From Acanthosepion lycidas (Eukaryota > Mollusca > Cephalopoda > Sepiida > Sepiidae), in NCBI GenBank assembly GCA_963932145.1, contig OZ010613.1, forward strand, positions 42,823,321-42,887,320: a DNA stretch of 64,000 bases. The letters are read 5' to 3'. How positions within the stretch are numbered: the stretch's first letter is position 1; each line of letters starts with the position of its first letter. Positions 33,887 to 44,654 of this stretch are shown one piece after another. The notes under the pieces are model-generated. The model had not been told where the DNA came from, did no database searches, and saw only the letters and a list, made by a program, of their open reading frames with translations. The position numbers were made by a program, and so were the translations under genes.

Positions 33887-34243
33887 ATCCTGAGTATGAT
33901 GATAAACTACATCTATGTCCTGGGTAAGATTATAAACTACATCCAACAGCAAGGTCTCTGATCAGGCCACTGTTAGGGTCCCAGCTATTGGTAAATAGTT
34001 AACCCCCAAACTGGGGTCAAAACACTATAAAAGTGTAAAAATTGGTTTTAATACCAGAAATACTTTGTGTAAAAAAAAAAAAAAAATATTACCCGCAATA
34101 CATTTTTTTTTTTTTTTTTTGGTGGGAGGAATTACTAGCTATAACTTTTTGAAAAAAAAATATTGCCAGCAATAAAAAATCTTGTCTGCATTAAAATAAC
34201 CCAGTGAGATGTTGATATGCTGTAAAACAAACCAAACCAAACC
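33887..34243 (+). mobile_element. Family A VNTR-SINE, copy 13 (internal deletion)
   Basis: Duplicated head start. The central head between gatcagg and ccactgttagggtccc is deleted. Two or three array units, tail and AAACC end. Confidence 0.85.
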
Positions 34244-34636
34244 TGTTAGTATGCAAGCTTGAAATCAAGAAGAAATATTTAAAAAAAAGAAATGTCTTTT
34301 AAAATGTGAACAGTGCAAGATTTCTTACCTTACTACTCTGTTCCTTTGTTAATCAAAAAAAAATTCTAAAAGATAAAAAACAAACTTGACGATTTTTTTA
34401 AAAACTTGTTTTTGTCGTCATTTTAATGAAAGTCAAACCAAATTTTTCTCCTGTGTTCAAGCCAAACACTAAAAGACAGCTATCTCTTTTCTAGGAATTA
34501 AAATTATCCTCATTTTGCTTGTTTTTATTACACTTGGCCAATGTGTTCTTCAACATTCCTCAAGTCTGTTGCTTTCACTAAATATTGAATCTCATCTTGT
34601 TGAAAAAATAAATTAGAAATGAGATGCTACATAACT

Positions 34637-34679
<43 letters not shown>

Positions 34680-34749
34680 TATGTTACAAGTAATACAGGG
34701 TAGGATACCATCATGAACAGACAAAAGCTTACAGCTACATCCAGTTGAA
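34244..34749. other. Presumed intron with (TA)n at 34639-34675
   Basis: AT-rich, nothing else recognised. Confidence 0.5.
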
Positions 34750-35095
34750 ACACTGGTTCCTGTATGATTATGAAGTTAAGCCTGGTCAGTACCTTGACAG
34801 TTGACTGGAAATACCAGTTTCTGAAAGATTGAATGTACAGATTGTGTAATGGATAAAGGCTCAGAATTGTTAATCTGATAACTGAGTTCAATTCCTGTTA
34901 GGTTTGCTGTATTCACTTATGCACAAAAAGGAAAAGGTAGGAGTCCATCTCTTCTCCCCCAGCTAAAGGGTTAATTAGTAAGACTTGTATCACTCAACTC
35001 TTATCTTAAAAAAAATAAAAAATTCTCACAATCTAAAAATATTTTCTGGCTTTAAATAACCTGCAAAGGGTTGATAATCTACAGGAAATGAATTA
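34750..35095 (+). mobile_element. Family D 5S-tRNA SINE, copy 3
   Basis: Head cactggttcctgtatgatta and the 5S core aagttaagcctggtcagtac (short deletions), then tRNA-type GAGTTCAATTCCTG, body, and tail tctggctttaaataacctgc with gggttgataatc and an (ATGA)n-like end. Confidence 0.8.
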
Positions 35096-35682
35096 ATGAA
35101 TCAGTTAAGAGCAAGAAACAGGCCCATTGTAAGACTTCATCACCATCATCAAAAACAAGAAATTGAAATGTCATGACCATATGGTAGGCGCTAATAATCT
35201 TTCCCCTGGGGGAGACGGGGGGGGGGGCGGTAAATGGGCTGTCAACATTACTAAGTGAACTGGAAGATTATTCATGGAGATTCAATGACGAAACAGAGAC
35301 ATAGAGAGGGAGTTAGTCAGGTGATCAGCTGCATGGAGACCCCATGACCATACCTGATCATGAGATTGATAATGATAAAATAAAATTGCAGTATATACCT
35401 AAGGAAGCCTGAAAAGCACATTGACCAAAACAACAAGGGTAAGGATATTAGTCTGAATAATTTACGGATTTGTTTAGCATACCATGACTGAATGAAAGAG
35501 AATGATGCCTAGCATTTCAGAACCCATCTTGATATGAATAAACTGGAATAAAATTAATTAAAATAATAATATTGAAAATCCAAGATCTTCTTATGATCCC
35601 ACCTTCATCTGTAATGCATGACATAGTTATATTGATTAATGGTTTGCACCTGGTGATACTCTCTGTGTGGTCTTTCATTCAG
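35096..35682. other. Intron with a poly-G tract
   Basis: Contains a GC-richer patch and G-run (about 35209-35232) that is unusual for this window. No element recognised. Confidence 0.45.
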
Positions 35683-35811
35683 GCCTTTGTAGGTATGGGC
35701 AAGCCCTCTCTTGGGCTCAAGTGGCTGGCCGTGTCATCGGTCACTGAACCTTGGATGAGTTCCTTCTTTGACATCATCGTCACAGATCAAGACGTACACC
35801 ATCTGAGGGAG
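35683..35811 (+). CDS. Candidate in-frame cassette exon (43 codons)
   Basis: A 129-bp open segment lies between tctttcattcag and gtaaaaaa. Entry and exit are both phase 0, so it could be spliced between exons 28662-28744 and 63653 without changing frame. Its GC content is clearly above the flanks and its third positions favour C/G, which is coding-like. The peptide (AFVGMGKPSLGLKWLAVSSV, then TEPWMSSFFDIIVTDQDVHH and LRE) is hydrophobic and globular-looking, unlike the coiled-coil neighbours, and I do not recognise it. It may instead be a captured or decayed exon from another gene. The - strand frames are interrupted. Confidence 0.4.
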
Positions 35812-36124
35812 GTAAAAAAAATCACTATTTTTAACCAATGGTTGGCAATTACCTCTCTTCTTTCTATTTTTTATCATTTAACTCTTTGTGGGTTTTTTAA
35901 CACCTTTTTCCTGTTTGCACTTATAAGATAGTTTGGTTTTTATGTTTTTAATTTGATTTTTTTTTTTTTTTCTGAACAGGAGTTTGTTTTTTAATTTTTC
36001 CTTCAACTGTTTTGAATTTTTGTAGTGCATAATCCACAGTTGTTGCTAGGAATTTGCTATCAAGGCTATTACATTTGTGTTTCTTAGGGAAAATTCTTAA
36101 CTTGGCCTAGTTACCGAAATCTGA

Positions 36125-36335
36125 CCAAGCCTTCTGGCTCCATGTTTTCCAGCCAACTTTAATCTGCAAAAATTTAAGTGCAATGTCAATTGCTATCTAC
36201 TGTCCTTTTGATTATTCTTTCCTCTTCCTGCTCATTATTAATGTTTCTGTTCCTAATTCTTACACACCCTGTAACCCCTCGTACCTTAATGGCTTTACTG
36301 CCTTTCATGGGGTGATACCAATTAAATATTTAAAA
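36125..36335 (+). mobile_element. LINE 3' end, family F fragment
   Basis: Contains ccaactttaatctgcaaaaa and the 3' UTR acaccctgtaacccctcgta...ggggtgatacc with a poly-A end. 5'-truncated LINE. Confidence 0.7.
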
Positions 36336-36999
36336 AAAAAAAAATCAGATTTTTTATTTGTTTATAAAGGCTTCTTGGTCTGGCTGCAAATCTCTATAGC
36401 AGCAGTAGGTAGAAGTGCTACACAGTCTTCCTAACACCACTCTAAGTTGTTACATTTTATAATACCCAAATTGAGAGTGCATACAAAAATTAAAAAAAAA
36501 ATAAATTACCTGAAATATAATTAATAGTTTTTACTAATATTGGTTATAGAAAGGTGTGTTTGCTTCAATGTACAAGTTTAAGTGTGTAAAATGGTATAAC
36601 ATTTAGGTACCATCAATGCTAAAGAAACTGTTAAATAATGAAAAATGTCAAGACGATGTACAGAATTTAAGAGTGTAATAGCCTAGATAAGCAAATTCTT
36701 TGTAGAAATTTTCTTTTATTTTAAAAATTGCTTAATGTCATTTAGTGTGCATTTATTTTGCAGCTGGAAACATCAATTAATACTATGCTTTAATATCAGC
36801 TTGTCATTAACCGTTAGTTATTGATCTTTTTGAATTGTGTTTACAGAAAATCAGTTTTACAATCCATTTCATATAACTTTGTCTCATGCATGTATGCAGG
36901 CATCAGTTTCTCTTTTTAATTAAAGTGGTATCATTGACTGCTTGTTTTTATGTCTACATCCATTTGAAACATTTAGAATGCTACTTTTCATTTTTGTCT
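36336..36999. other. Presumed intron
   Basis: AT-rich with nothing recognised. Confidence 0.5.
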
Positions 37000-37560
37000 G
37001 AATTTCTGGGATGAGGAGTTATTATTTAAACTATTAATATTTGGACTATTGTCTTCATCTTTGTTGCTTTTATCCCAATGTTTCAGCTATTGCGCCTTCC
37101 TCCGGGGAATATTGATTTGGGCAATGCACAGAGAATTCTAAAATCAATCTTTTATTTAATCTAATGGGGTAGACTGTCCTTCTGATTCAACTGCTGATGT
37201 CTAGGGATATCGTCTAGTTTTTATTTTATTTAGTATTGTTCAATTGGAGGCACGGTGAAGTAATGGATAGCAGCTTGGAATGAGGAATCTGAGAGCCAAG
37301 TTCAAATTCCAGTTGAAACCCTTACATTCGCTTATGTGCTAATACCCGTGGGAAAGCTATAATTCCGTTTCCCCACCATCTATGGGTAAATAACAGAACA
37401 GACTGGGTTTTATAGCCTTAGATGGCAACTGGTCTACTGCACAAAGAAAAGGAAAAAATCTGCCTTATCAGTCATGTATCAAAAGATACATGATTACTTA
37501 ACCATGTATTGCACATGGCACATAACTGATTGTTCAATTATTGCTTCCTCATTTCTGCTG
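37000..37560 (-). mobile_element. Family C SINE (minus), interrupted by family B
   Basis: Minus-strand tail and body 37000-37245 and continuation 37540-37560, split by a family B SINE with a clear target duplication. Immediately followed by a plus-strand family C copy. Confidence 0.8.
37246..37528 (+). mobile_element. Family B SINE, copy 6, with 11-bp TSD
   Basis: Starts ggaggcacggtgaagtaatg; B box AAGTTCAAATTCCAG; ends cacatggcacataactg. The exact duplication ATTGTTCAATT lies at 37235-37245 and 37529-37539. This copy fixes the family's true ends. Confidence 0.93.
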
Positions 37561-37822
37561 AGTGCAAGTTTAATCCCTGGAAAGAGTAGTGTGTACCTGA
37601 GCAGTACTAGATAAAAATAAGAACTAGACGAGATATCCCTAGATGTGAGCAGTGGAACAAGAACAGTCTACCCCCATAGATTAAATAAAGGATTCAGTTT
37701 GGAACTCCCTGTAGTTTACCTGGATTAATACATATGAGTAAAGCCGGAAGTCACAATGACCGAAATGTTATGATAAAAACAACAAAGATGAAGACAATAG
37801 TCCAAATATAAATAGTGTAATA
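37561..37822 (+). mobile_element. Family C SINE (plus), second arm of an inverted pair
   Basis: Carries aactagacgagatatcccta, attaaataaaggattcag and the tail gaccgaaatgttatgataaa, aagatgaagacaatagtcca. Head-to-head with the minus copy to its left. Confidence 0.8.
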
Positions 37823-38069
37823 ACTATTTTTTATTGTTATAAAAATTTTTCCAAGTAGTCCATTGATTACCTTTTGGTTTTTAACTGCTTATGACTCTTA
37901 TTTTTATTTAATTAATAAACTCTGCTATATGCATGGCATCCAACTCTTTCAGAAATGCCAAGATTAACATTTGTTACAACTGTTCAGATCGATAATTAAA
38001 AACGGCTTCAAAGGAACGAATCCTTTAGGTCTTAAAGAAGACAATCTTTAAAGAAGATCTAAGGCTAGA

Positions 38070-38392
38070 TTGGTGCTACATCATCACAAACAAAAAGCTT
38101 TACCAAATAACTGAAACGATATCATCTGACAACTTCCAAAAACGGAAGAAGGAAAATAATGATAGAATCAAGATGTTAACTTTCAACAATACCAAAAACA
38201 TAAGTTTTGGAGGGAAACCAACATCAATGCCAGAAAGAGTAATAACTGGACTCGAGAAGCCCCTATTTTCGTGGTAAAACTTTAAGGAAATGATTTTACA
38301 AACTTTAACCGATACTGATGATAATTGTTCACTTAATGAATACTGAACATTTCCTGTACGGAAACAGTTAATTTCACCATTACTGTAGGAAT
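38070..38392. repeat. Family J dispersed repeat, copy 1 (left unit)
   Basis: accaaataactgaaac...acatttcctgtacggaaaca and ttaatttcaccattactg match 43250-43600 and, in the second half, 39120-39285. Class unknown. It leads straight into the minisatellite. Confidence 0.65.
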
Positions 38393-39085
38393 GCATTATA
38401 AATGGCTTTACCATAAGAAGACATAATAAATGACTTTGCTGTAGGATTGCATTGTAAATGATTTTGCTATAGGAAGGCAATATAAACAGCTTTGCTGTAG
38501 GAAGGCATTGTAAATGACTTTGCTGTAGGATTGCATCGTAAACATTTTTGCTGTAGAAAGGCATTGTAAATGACTTTGCCGTAGGATTGCATCATAAATG
38601 ACTTTTTTTTTTTTTTTTTTTTGTCGTAGGATTACATCGTAAATGACTTTTTTGTCGTAGGATTGCATTGTAAATGACTTTTTTTTTGTCGTAGGATTGC
38701 ATCGTAAAGGACTTTTTTTTTTTGCCGTAGGATTGCATTGTAAAGGACTTTTTTTTGCCGTAGGATTACATCGTAAATGACTTTTTTTTGCCATAGGATT
38801 ACATCGTAAATGACTTTTTTTTTGCCATAGGATTACATCGTAAATGACTTTTTTTTTGCCATAGGATTACATCGTAAATGACTTTTTTTTGCCATAGGAT
38901 TGCATCGTAAAGGACTTTCTTGCCATAGGATTACATCGTAAAGGACTTTTTTTTGCCGTAGGATTAAATTGTAAAGGACTTTTTTTTGCCGTAGGATTGC
39001 ATCGTAAAGGACTTTCTTGCCATAGGATTGCATCGTAAACAACTTTTCCATAGGAAGGTATTGCAAAAGGCTTTGCCGTGGTGTT
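38393..39085. repeat. ~33-bp minisatellite, about 20 units
   Basis: Unit ggattgcatcgtaaaggact followed by 3-18 T and gccgta. Flanking units at the 5' end vary more (ctgtaggaaggcattgtaaa), inner units are more uniform. Minus-strand frames of 77-154 codons (KSPLRCNPTAK-like) are only translations of the repeat. Confidence 0.92.
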
Positions 39086-39119
39086 GCATCTTAAAAAAAT
39101 TTTCAGCATAGTAATAATT

Positions 39120-39285
39120 ATCAGAAAGATCTACAAGATTGAACTGGAAAAATCTAATTTCCTGAAAAATTGTTTTAAGTAAAAGATTTTATTAATTTCA
39201 ATTGATAGCAATGCTTAGCCAATGAATACCAAATGTTTCCTGGATGGAAACAGCTAATTTCACCATTATCATTATAAGACAAATG
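39120..39285. repeat. Family J repeat, right unit
   Basis: ttcctgaaaaattgttttaa, aatgaataccaaatgtttcc and ggaaacagctaatttcacca match copy 2 at 43470-43590. It closes the minisatellite on the right. Confidence 0.65.
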
Positions 39286-39519
39286 CTAGAATTTCTAGAA
39301 TTTAAAATAATTTATTTCAATAATAGAGAAAAGTTATTTTCTGTTTCAAATAAGTTTCTTTAAAAATGTTACTCTTTTTGTTTTCGAACTCAATTGAATC
39401 ATACCTTTTGTTCTATTCTGGATATAAAGCTTTTTCATATCAAAATGTTCTAGCTACAGAAAAAAATTAACTTTTAAGATAATACATTTTAATGAGTGCC
39501 TGTATTCACATTCTTCTGT

Positions 39520-39815
39520 GTTGAGGTCAGTACCTAGATGGGTAAATACTTGGGAATACCAGGTGCTGTAACGAATAATAACTTGGAATTGTCAATTGGG
39601 AGAACCAAGTCCCAATTCCAGTTGCGTTTGTTATATTCACTTATGCACAATACCCTTGTGAAATGTATAAATCCACCTCTTCTCTCCCAGCTACAGGTTA
39701 ATTAGTAAGATTTGTATCACTAAGCCATTATTATCAATCAAAAAAAAAAAAAAATTCTCAGAACTTAAAAATATTTTCTAGCTTTAAGTAACATTGAAAG
39801 AAAACAAATCAACCG
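39520..39815 (+). mobile_element. Family D 5S-tRNA SINE, copy 4 (5'-truncated)
   Basis: Starts within the 5S part (ggtcagtacctagatgggta; accaggtgctgtaacg), then the tRNA-type unit and body (ctcccagctacaggttaatt) and tail (atattttctagctttaagta). Confidence 0.78.
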
Positions 39816-40152
39816 ACCAACAAAATTTGTGTTTGTTGATGTATATTAGAATTTCTAGTTGTGACATTGAGATTTCAGGACAAAGGTAGGAAATAACAGG
39901 AGAGATTTGAAACTTGAACAAGATCAACTGGTGAATTATGTAGAGGGGTTTGTTTGCAAAGTGTATTTAGAAAATCAGGTTTAAGTTAACCATGCTGAAT
40001 TGTTAGAGTATTGTTGCCTGGCTGTTCTGGCTTTTTGGGGATAAATAAGAAGTTGCCTTTTACTGGAAATAAATGATTATAAAGACACTGACAGTGATTT
40101 CTCATGGGCACCACCATTTTGGTTTTAATCAGATACTCTGTAGTATAGACTA
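39816..40152. other. Presumed intron
   Basis: No repeat or frame of interest recognised. Confidence 0.5.
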
Positions 40153-40382
40153 AGCTAAAAAATAAACCAAATTAATCTAAACCAAAGAATTCATACGAAT
40201 CTATCCTAAAAATGTTGTTGGCATTAAATAACCTATTGAGGTTGATACACCATTAAACAAAATAAACCAAACCAATCTAAACCAAAGAATACATATTCTA
40301 TTCATATGAATCTATTCTAAAAATGTTGTCGGCATTAAATAACCCATTGAGGTTGCTATGCTGTAAAACCAAACCAAACTAA
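40153..40382 (+). mobile_element. Two tandem family A-type tails
   Basis: The tail (ggcattaaataacctattga, ggttgatacacc) and its flank (aatctaaaccaaagaat...catatgaatctattc) are repeated about 115 bp apart. No head or array. A tail-only insertion that was then tandemly duplicated, or two tail-only units. Confidence 0.75.
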
Positions 40383-40445
40383 ATGACACCCTTAATGCAC
40401 AATATTATAGAAATATGTTGAAAAAGAGCTTGTATTGTAATATAC

Positions 40446-40590
40446 CAAGGGTGGCCAAACCACAGCTTGCGAGCTACATGTAGCTCTTTGACCATTAATT
40501 ATGTGGCTTGTGGAAATGTTATCTGAGCTCCTTTTTTCATCACAGTTAATATAAAAGGCAAAGAAGAAAGAATTTCATGCTTTATAATTA
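40446..40590. mobile_element. hAT-type MITE half, same family as 28938
   Basis: Left terminus CAAGGGTGGCCAAACC, then gtagctctttgaccattaat matches the reverse complement of 28938-29247. The other half is missing where a family C tail begins. Confidence 0.75.
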
Positions 40591-40735
40591 CATTATTAAC
40601 ATTATTTGGACTGTTATCCTCATGTTCATTACCATATTCACAAAATTTCGGCCACAGTACACACCGGCCGTCTTAGATGAGTGGAATTTTGAACCAAACC
40701 CTTTATTTCATCCGCTGGGGTAGATCCTGTAGGGA
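40591..40735 (-). mobile_element. Family C SINE fragment (minus)
   Basis: aacattatttggactgttat, then ttcggccacagtacacaccg and tttatttcatccgctggggt match the minus sense of family C. Abuts the truncated hAT MITE. Confidence 0.7.
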
Positions 40736-41064
40736 AATATCACATAAATGAAGAATGTATAGCACAAATACAGTCCAATCCTCTATGTTCATATTGCTCA
40801 TTGTTTAGTTAATGCTTTCATAGCTTCATTCTTGCCTGGCTGTTCTGGCCCCTTTTAGAAAAATGGGCAATAACACCCCCAACACACTCGACAATGTCAG
40901 AAAACAGCTTGTATTGCACAATACACACTCGTACACACACAAATGCATGCATGCATATATATATATATAAATATGAGAGAGACACACAAACATATATTTA
41001 ATGAAACACATATATTAATGATACACACATATATATTTAATATTAGGCACACACACATATATAA

Positions 41065-41097
<33 letters not shown>

Positions 41098-41101
<4 letters not shown>

Positions 41102-41300
41102 ACATTTTTATAGATACAAAATATTTAAGTAAATGCTCTGTTTATAATAAACAGTATTAATAACATTTACCGGCCTGAATGTCTGAGAAATTTTCATAGA
41201 AAATATTTGTCCTCTGACAAGAATTGAACCTTTATCATATACGGAACCATCGTATAGCTTGACGTGCCTTACCCAATTGGGCCACAGAGGATCGTTCGGT
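41098..41300 (-). mobile_element. Family K tRNA-derived SINE (minus), with head
   Basis: Minus-strand head: CCTCTGTGGCCCAATTGGGT (acceptor and D-arm/A-box region) through B-box-like GGTTCAATTCTTG and CAGAGG, whose outer bases pair. The body (gacattcaggccggtaaatg) follows. Anticodon arm is degenerate, so it is a SINE head and not a functional tRNA. Confidence 0.65.
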
Positions 41301-41444
41301 TAGCAGGGTCAATTTTACTGCTTTTAAACTACAATCTTTCATGAATCTCTCGCATACATTCATATCTGCTCAATGCGTATCCAAATGTAAACAAATGACG
41401 TCACACATTATGAAATGGACAAAGTCCAACAATTATTTTAAGAC

Positions 41445-41575
41445 ATTTTTATGTTTATACATTCTTTTTATAGATACAAATATTTAAGTAAATGATCAGT
41501 TTATAATAAACAGTATTAATGACATTTACTGGCCTGAATGTCTGAGAATATATTCGTCCTCCGACAGGAATATAT
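41445..41575 (-). repeat. Family K body, second copy, headless
   Basis: Repeats 41098-41212 (atagatacaaatatttaagt; tactggcctgaatgtctgag) at about 90% by eye, ending where the head would begin (cctccgacagga). Confidence 0.75.
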
Positions 41576-42370
41576 ATATTTAATGTAAGAGACATGTTTA
41601 ACATAAGACACATACACATATATTTAATAAGACACACACATAGACAGTTAATATAAGACACACACACATACATACATCCATATGTAATATAAGACACACA
41701 CACAATCATGATTAACATAAGATAGGCATGGATATTTGATTTAGAAAATGGTGACATGACTGCCTGTCTATACCTGGCGGTCTGCTGATTAAGAATAATG
41801 CGAAGTTATTTTTCTGAATGAATAAAACAAAGAAGTTATTTCACCAAAAGGTGCCTTTTATATTGGCTTTTGGAATAGATTTACATGGACGTAATTTTCA
41901 TTGCTAAATTAGCACTTAGCTGTTGAATATCTCAACTGTGAGATTTAAACATAACGTTGAATTATTTCCATTTTTCCTTTTTAGAGATAATTGACAAAAT
42001 AATTTATAACAAATTTAGAATTATATTTTTTGTTTTGGATGCTCGAGTTTGCAAATCCAAAGGGCTCTATATAAGTCTAGATAAAAAAAAATTACATACA
42101 TAAACACAAACTGGATATGTAAAGGAGAGATCTGTTTACAGAAGTAAACTGAACAATGCTGTAAATTTTAAGTGAATAAGTTTAAACTTAAAAGTTCAAC
42201 TGGATAAGTTTGTAAACAAAGTCTATGATCTATTTTACCGGTAAAGGTAATTGTGACTTTTTTAAGTGACTTTATTTATCTGATTTTTTCCTCTTTTTTT
42301 AATAAATTTTGCAATTTCATTGAAGACAATTTCATTTTTCCTCTTTTTCTCTCACCCCACTATTTTCCCT
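41576..42370. other. Presumed intron with CA-rich patches
   Basis: Imperfect acacacacata runs to 41705, then AT-rich sequence. A phrase aaggagagatctgtttac (42122) also occurs near 20391. No gene is supported. Confidence 0.5.
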
Positions 42371-43178
42371 TGTCTCGCTCTCTCCTCTTGCTTTCCCTCG
42401 TCTCGCTCTCTCCTCTTGCTTTCCCTCGTCTCGCTCTCTCCTCTTGCTTTCCCTCGTCTCGCTCTCTCCTCTTGCTTTCCCTCGTCTCGCTCTCTCCTCT
42501 TGCTTTCCCTCGTCTCGCTCTCTCCTCTTGCTTTCCCTCGTCTCGCTCTCTCCTCTTGCTTTCCCTCGTCTCGCTCTCTCCTCTTGCTTTCCCTCGTCTC
42601 GCTCTCTCCTCTTGCTTTCCCTCGTCTCGCTCTCTCCTCTTGCTTTCCCTCGTCTCGCTCTCTCCTCTTGCTTTCCCTCGTCTCGCTCTCTCCTCTTGCT
42701 TTCCCTCGTCTCGCTCTCTCCTCTTGCTTTCCCTCGTCTCGCTCTCTCCTCTTGCTTTCCCTCGTCTCGCTCTCTCCTCTTGCTTTCCCTCGTCTCGCTC
42801 TCTCCTCTTGCTTTCCCTCGTCTCGCTCTCTCCTCTTGCTTTCCCTCGTCTCGCTCTCTCCTCTTGCTTTCCCTCGTCTCGCTCTCTCCTCTTGCTTTCC
42901 CTCGTCTCGCTCTCTCCTCTTGCTTTCCCTCGTCTCGCTCTCTCCTCTTGCTTTCCCTCGTCTCGCTCTCTCCTCTTGCTTTCCCTCGTCTCGCTCTCTC
43001 CTCTTGCTTTCCCTCGTCTCGCTCTCTCCTCTTGCTTTCCCTCGTCTCGCTCTCTCCTCTTGCTTTCCCTCGTCTCGCTCTCTCCTCTTGCTTTCCCTCG
43101 TCTCGCTCTCTCCTCTTGCTTTCCCTCGTCTCGCTCTCTCCTCTTGCTTTCCCTCGTCTCGCTCTCTCCTCTTGCTTT
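42371..43178. repeat. 28-bp minisatellite, about 29 near-identical units
   Basis: Unit tcgtctcgctctctcctctt plus gctttccc, repeated almost without change over 0.8 kb; only the first unit shows a variant (tt for tc). One strand is about 90% pyrimidine. The period is not a multiple of three, so each frame cycles through the same 28-residue peptide in all three plus frames and one minus frame, giving open frames of 296-328 codons that are artefacts. Confidence 0.97.
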
Positions 43179-43235
43179 TTTTTTTTTTTCTCTTTTTACT
43201 TCTGGTATGAGTATTGCAATATTATGCAATTCATT

Positions 43236-43600
43236 TTGAACATTGTGAACTGGCACTACAGATTCACAAACAAAGAACTGTACCAAATAACAGAAACCAC
43301 ATCACTTGAGGACTACCAATGGCAGCTACAACTAAAATTGATAGCACATGTAACTTGATAAAATAATGAAGTTGTTGATATTGCACACCACTTCAAATAT
43401 ACGGTTAGGAAGGAAACACCTATCAAGACTAGAAAAAAGCAATAAAAGCTACTCAACTTAAAAAATCTATTTTTCTGAAAAATTGTTTAAGAGAAAGATT
43501 TTATAAATTTCAACTGAAAACAGTACTGTCTGCTTGGTCAATGAATTACAAATATTTCCTTGTAGGGAAACATAATATTAGCATTACTGTTCAAATCTTC
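43236..43600. repeat. Family J dispersed repeat, copy 2
   Basis: Follows the 28-bp array by about 60 bases (with a poly-T run). Matches 38070-38395 and 39120-39285 (caaagaactgtaccaaataa; tttctgaaaaattgtttaag). It links the two largest minisatellites in the window. Confidence 0.65.
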
Positions 43601-44654
43601 GATAAAATGACTTTGTTTATACCAAGTACTTTGTATTGGTACATGAGAGAAAAGGTAAACATTTACAATAAGGATTGCAAACAAAAATTTAAAATATTAC
43701 AGTTTTGTTTATTGTCACTGAAAATGCATAGAAATATCATTACTAGCACAATAGATATTGTGAGTTCAAATGTTTTTCTTAAAATTTGCTGTTAATCATG
43801 ATTTTTGAATTTTTTTTACAAATATTTTTTTTACCTTCTCTCATATTGTGTAGTGCTTTTATTGTGATTTTTTTTTTTTTTCTTTTTTGCTTTTTTTCTG
43901 TTTAATTAGAATTTTCTTAGTCATTGCTTTTTATGGTGAAGGGTCTTACAGTAGTGGGGGTTTCTCGTGGATTGATATGTGTGCTTGCTGTAGGGTATGG
44001 CTTTTGTATTTTGTTGCCCACAAGCCAAATTTTGGTAAGTAAATACTAAGTGGATGCTTATTGTCGCAATTTGTACGTCTGTTTATGTCTTGTTATGCTA
44101 CCATCATAATATTATTCACACCTGTAGTACCTGATGGCTTTTAATCATTAAACCTGGCATGCTCCAACAAAAAACTGAATACTGACATTTGAGTACATCT
44201 AATAAGTCAGATGATGACTAAATTGCTTCTTGGTACTGACATCATTGTTTATGTTGTTTTCTTATATTTTGACCATTGCATTCTCCAACCTTCATCAGGT
44301 AGGTAGTTTATAAGATATAAGAAAATTCCAATTGAAAACTCCCCCCCACTGAGGTATTATATACAAAAATTTTTTTTTTACTTGTTTTGAGCTTCTCTAT
44401 AGATTATGTTGTATTTTTTTACAATTAAAACAGTGGGGGGATATTGAAGAGGATATCTAAGCAGTAACTCTGTAAATATTTGATGGCATATAAATCTCAT
44501 AGGTATACAAGAATACCTTCTGCATTCCAGTATTAAAACTCAGCACTATCCAAAGACTCATGGCTGCCCTATCCATCACTATCATGTTCAAATGAAACAG
44601 ACTGTGGAAAAGAACTATTTAACCCCCCTCCCCCCCAAAAAAAAACACATTTAT
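43601..44654. other. Presumed intron, no gene recognised
   Basis: AT-rich with T-runs near 43869 and 44370. No shared repeats recognised. Confidence 0.5.

Noticed and set aside
35683-35811. Minus-strand coding segment at the same place
   Set aside because: All minus frames are interrupted; only the plus frame is open across the interval.
38100-39109. Minus-strand frames with repeated SPLRCNPTAK-like peptides
   Set aside because: Produced by the ~33-bp minisatellite with variable T-runs; no start context, no conservation expected.
41213-41300. Functional tRNA gene (also considered at 58690, 60480, 23790, 3610)
   Set aside because: A and B boxes are present but cloverleaf arms, especially the anticodon and acceptor arms, do not fold properly, and SINE bodies follow.
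42371-43178. CRISPR array
   Set aside because: Direct tandem repeats without spacers, in a eukaryotic intron; the same holds for the other arrays.
42253-43358. Open frames of 296-328 codons on both strands
   Set aside because: They are translations of a 28-bp tandem repeat; frame-independent openness follows from the period not being a multiple of three.
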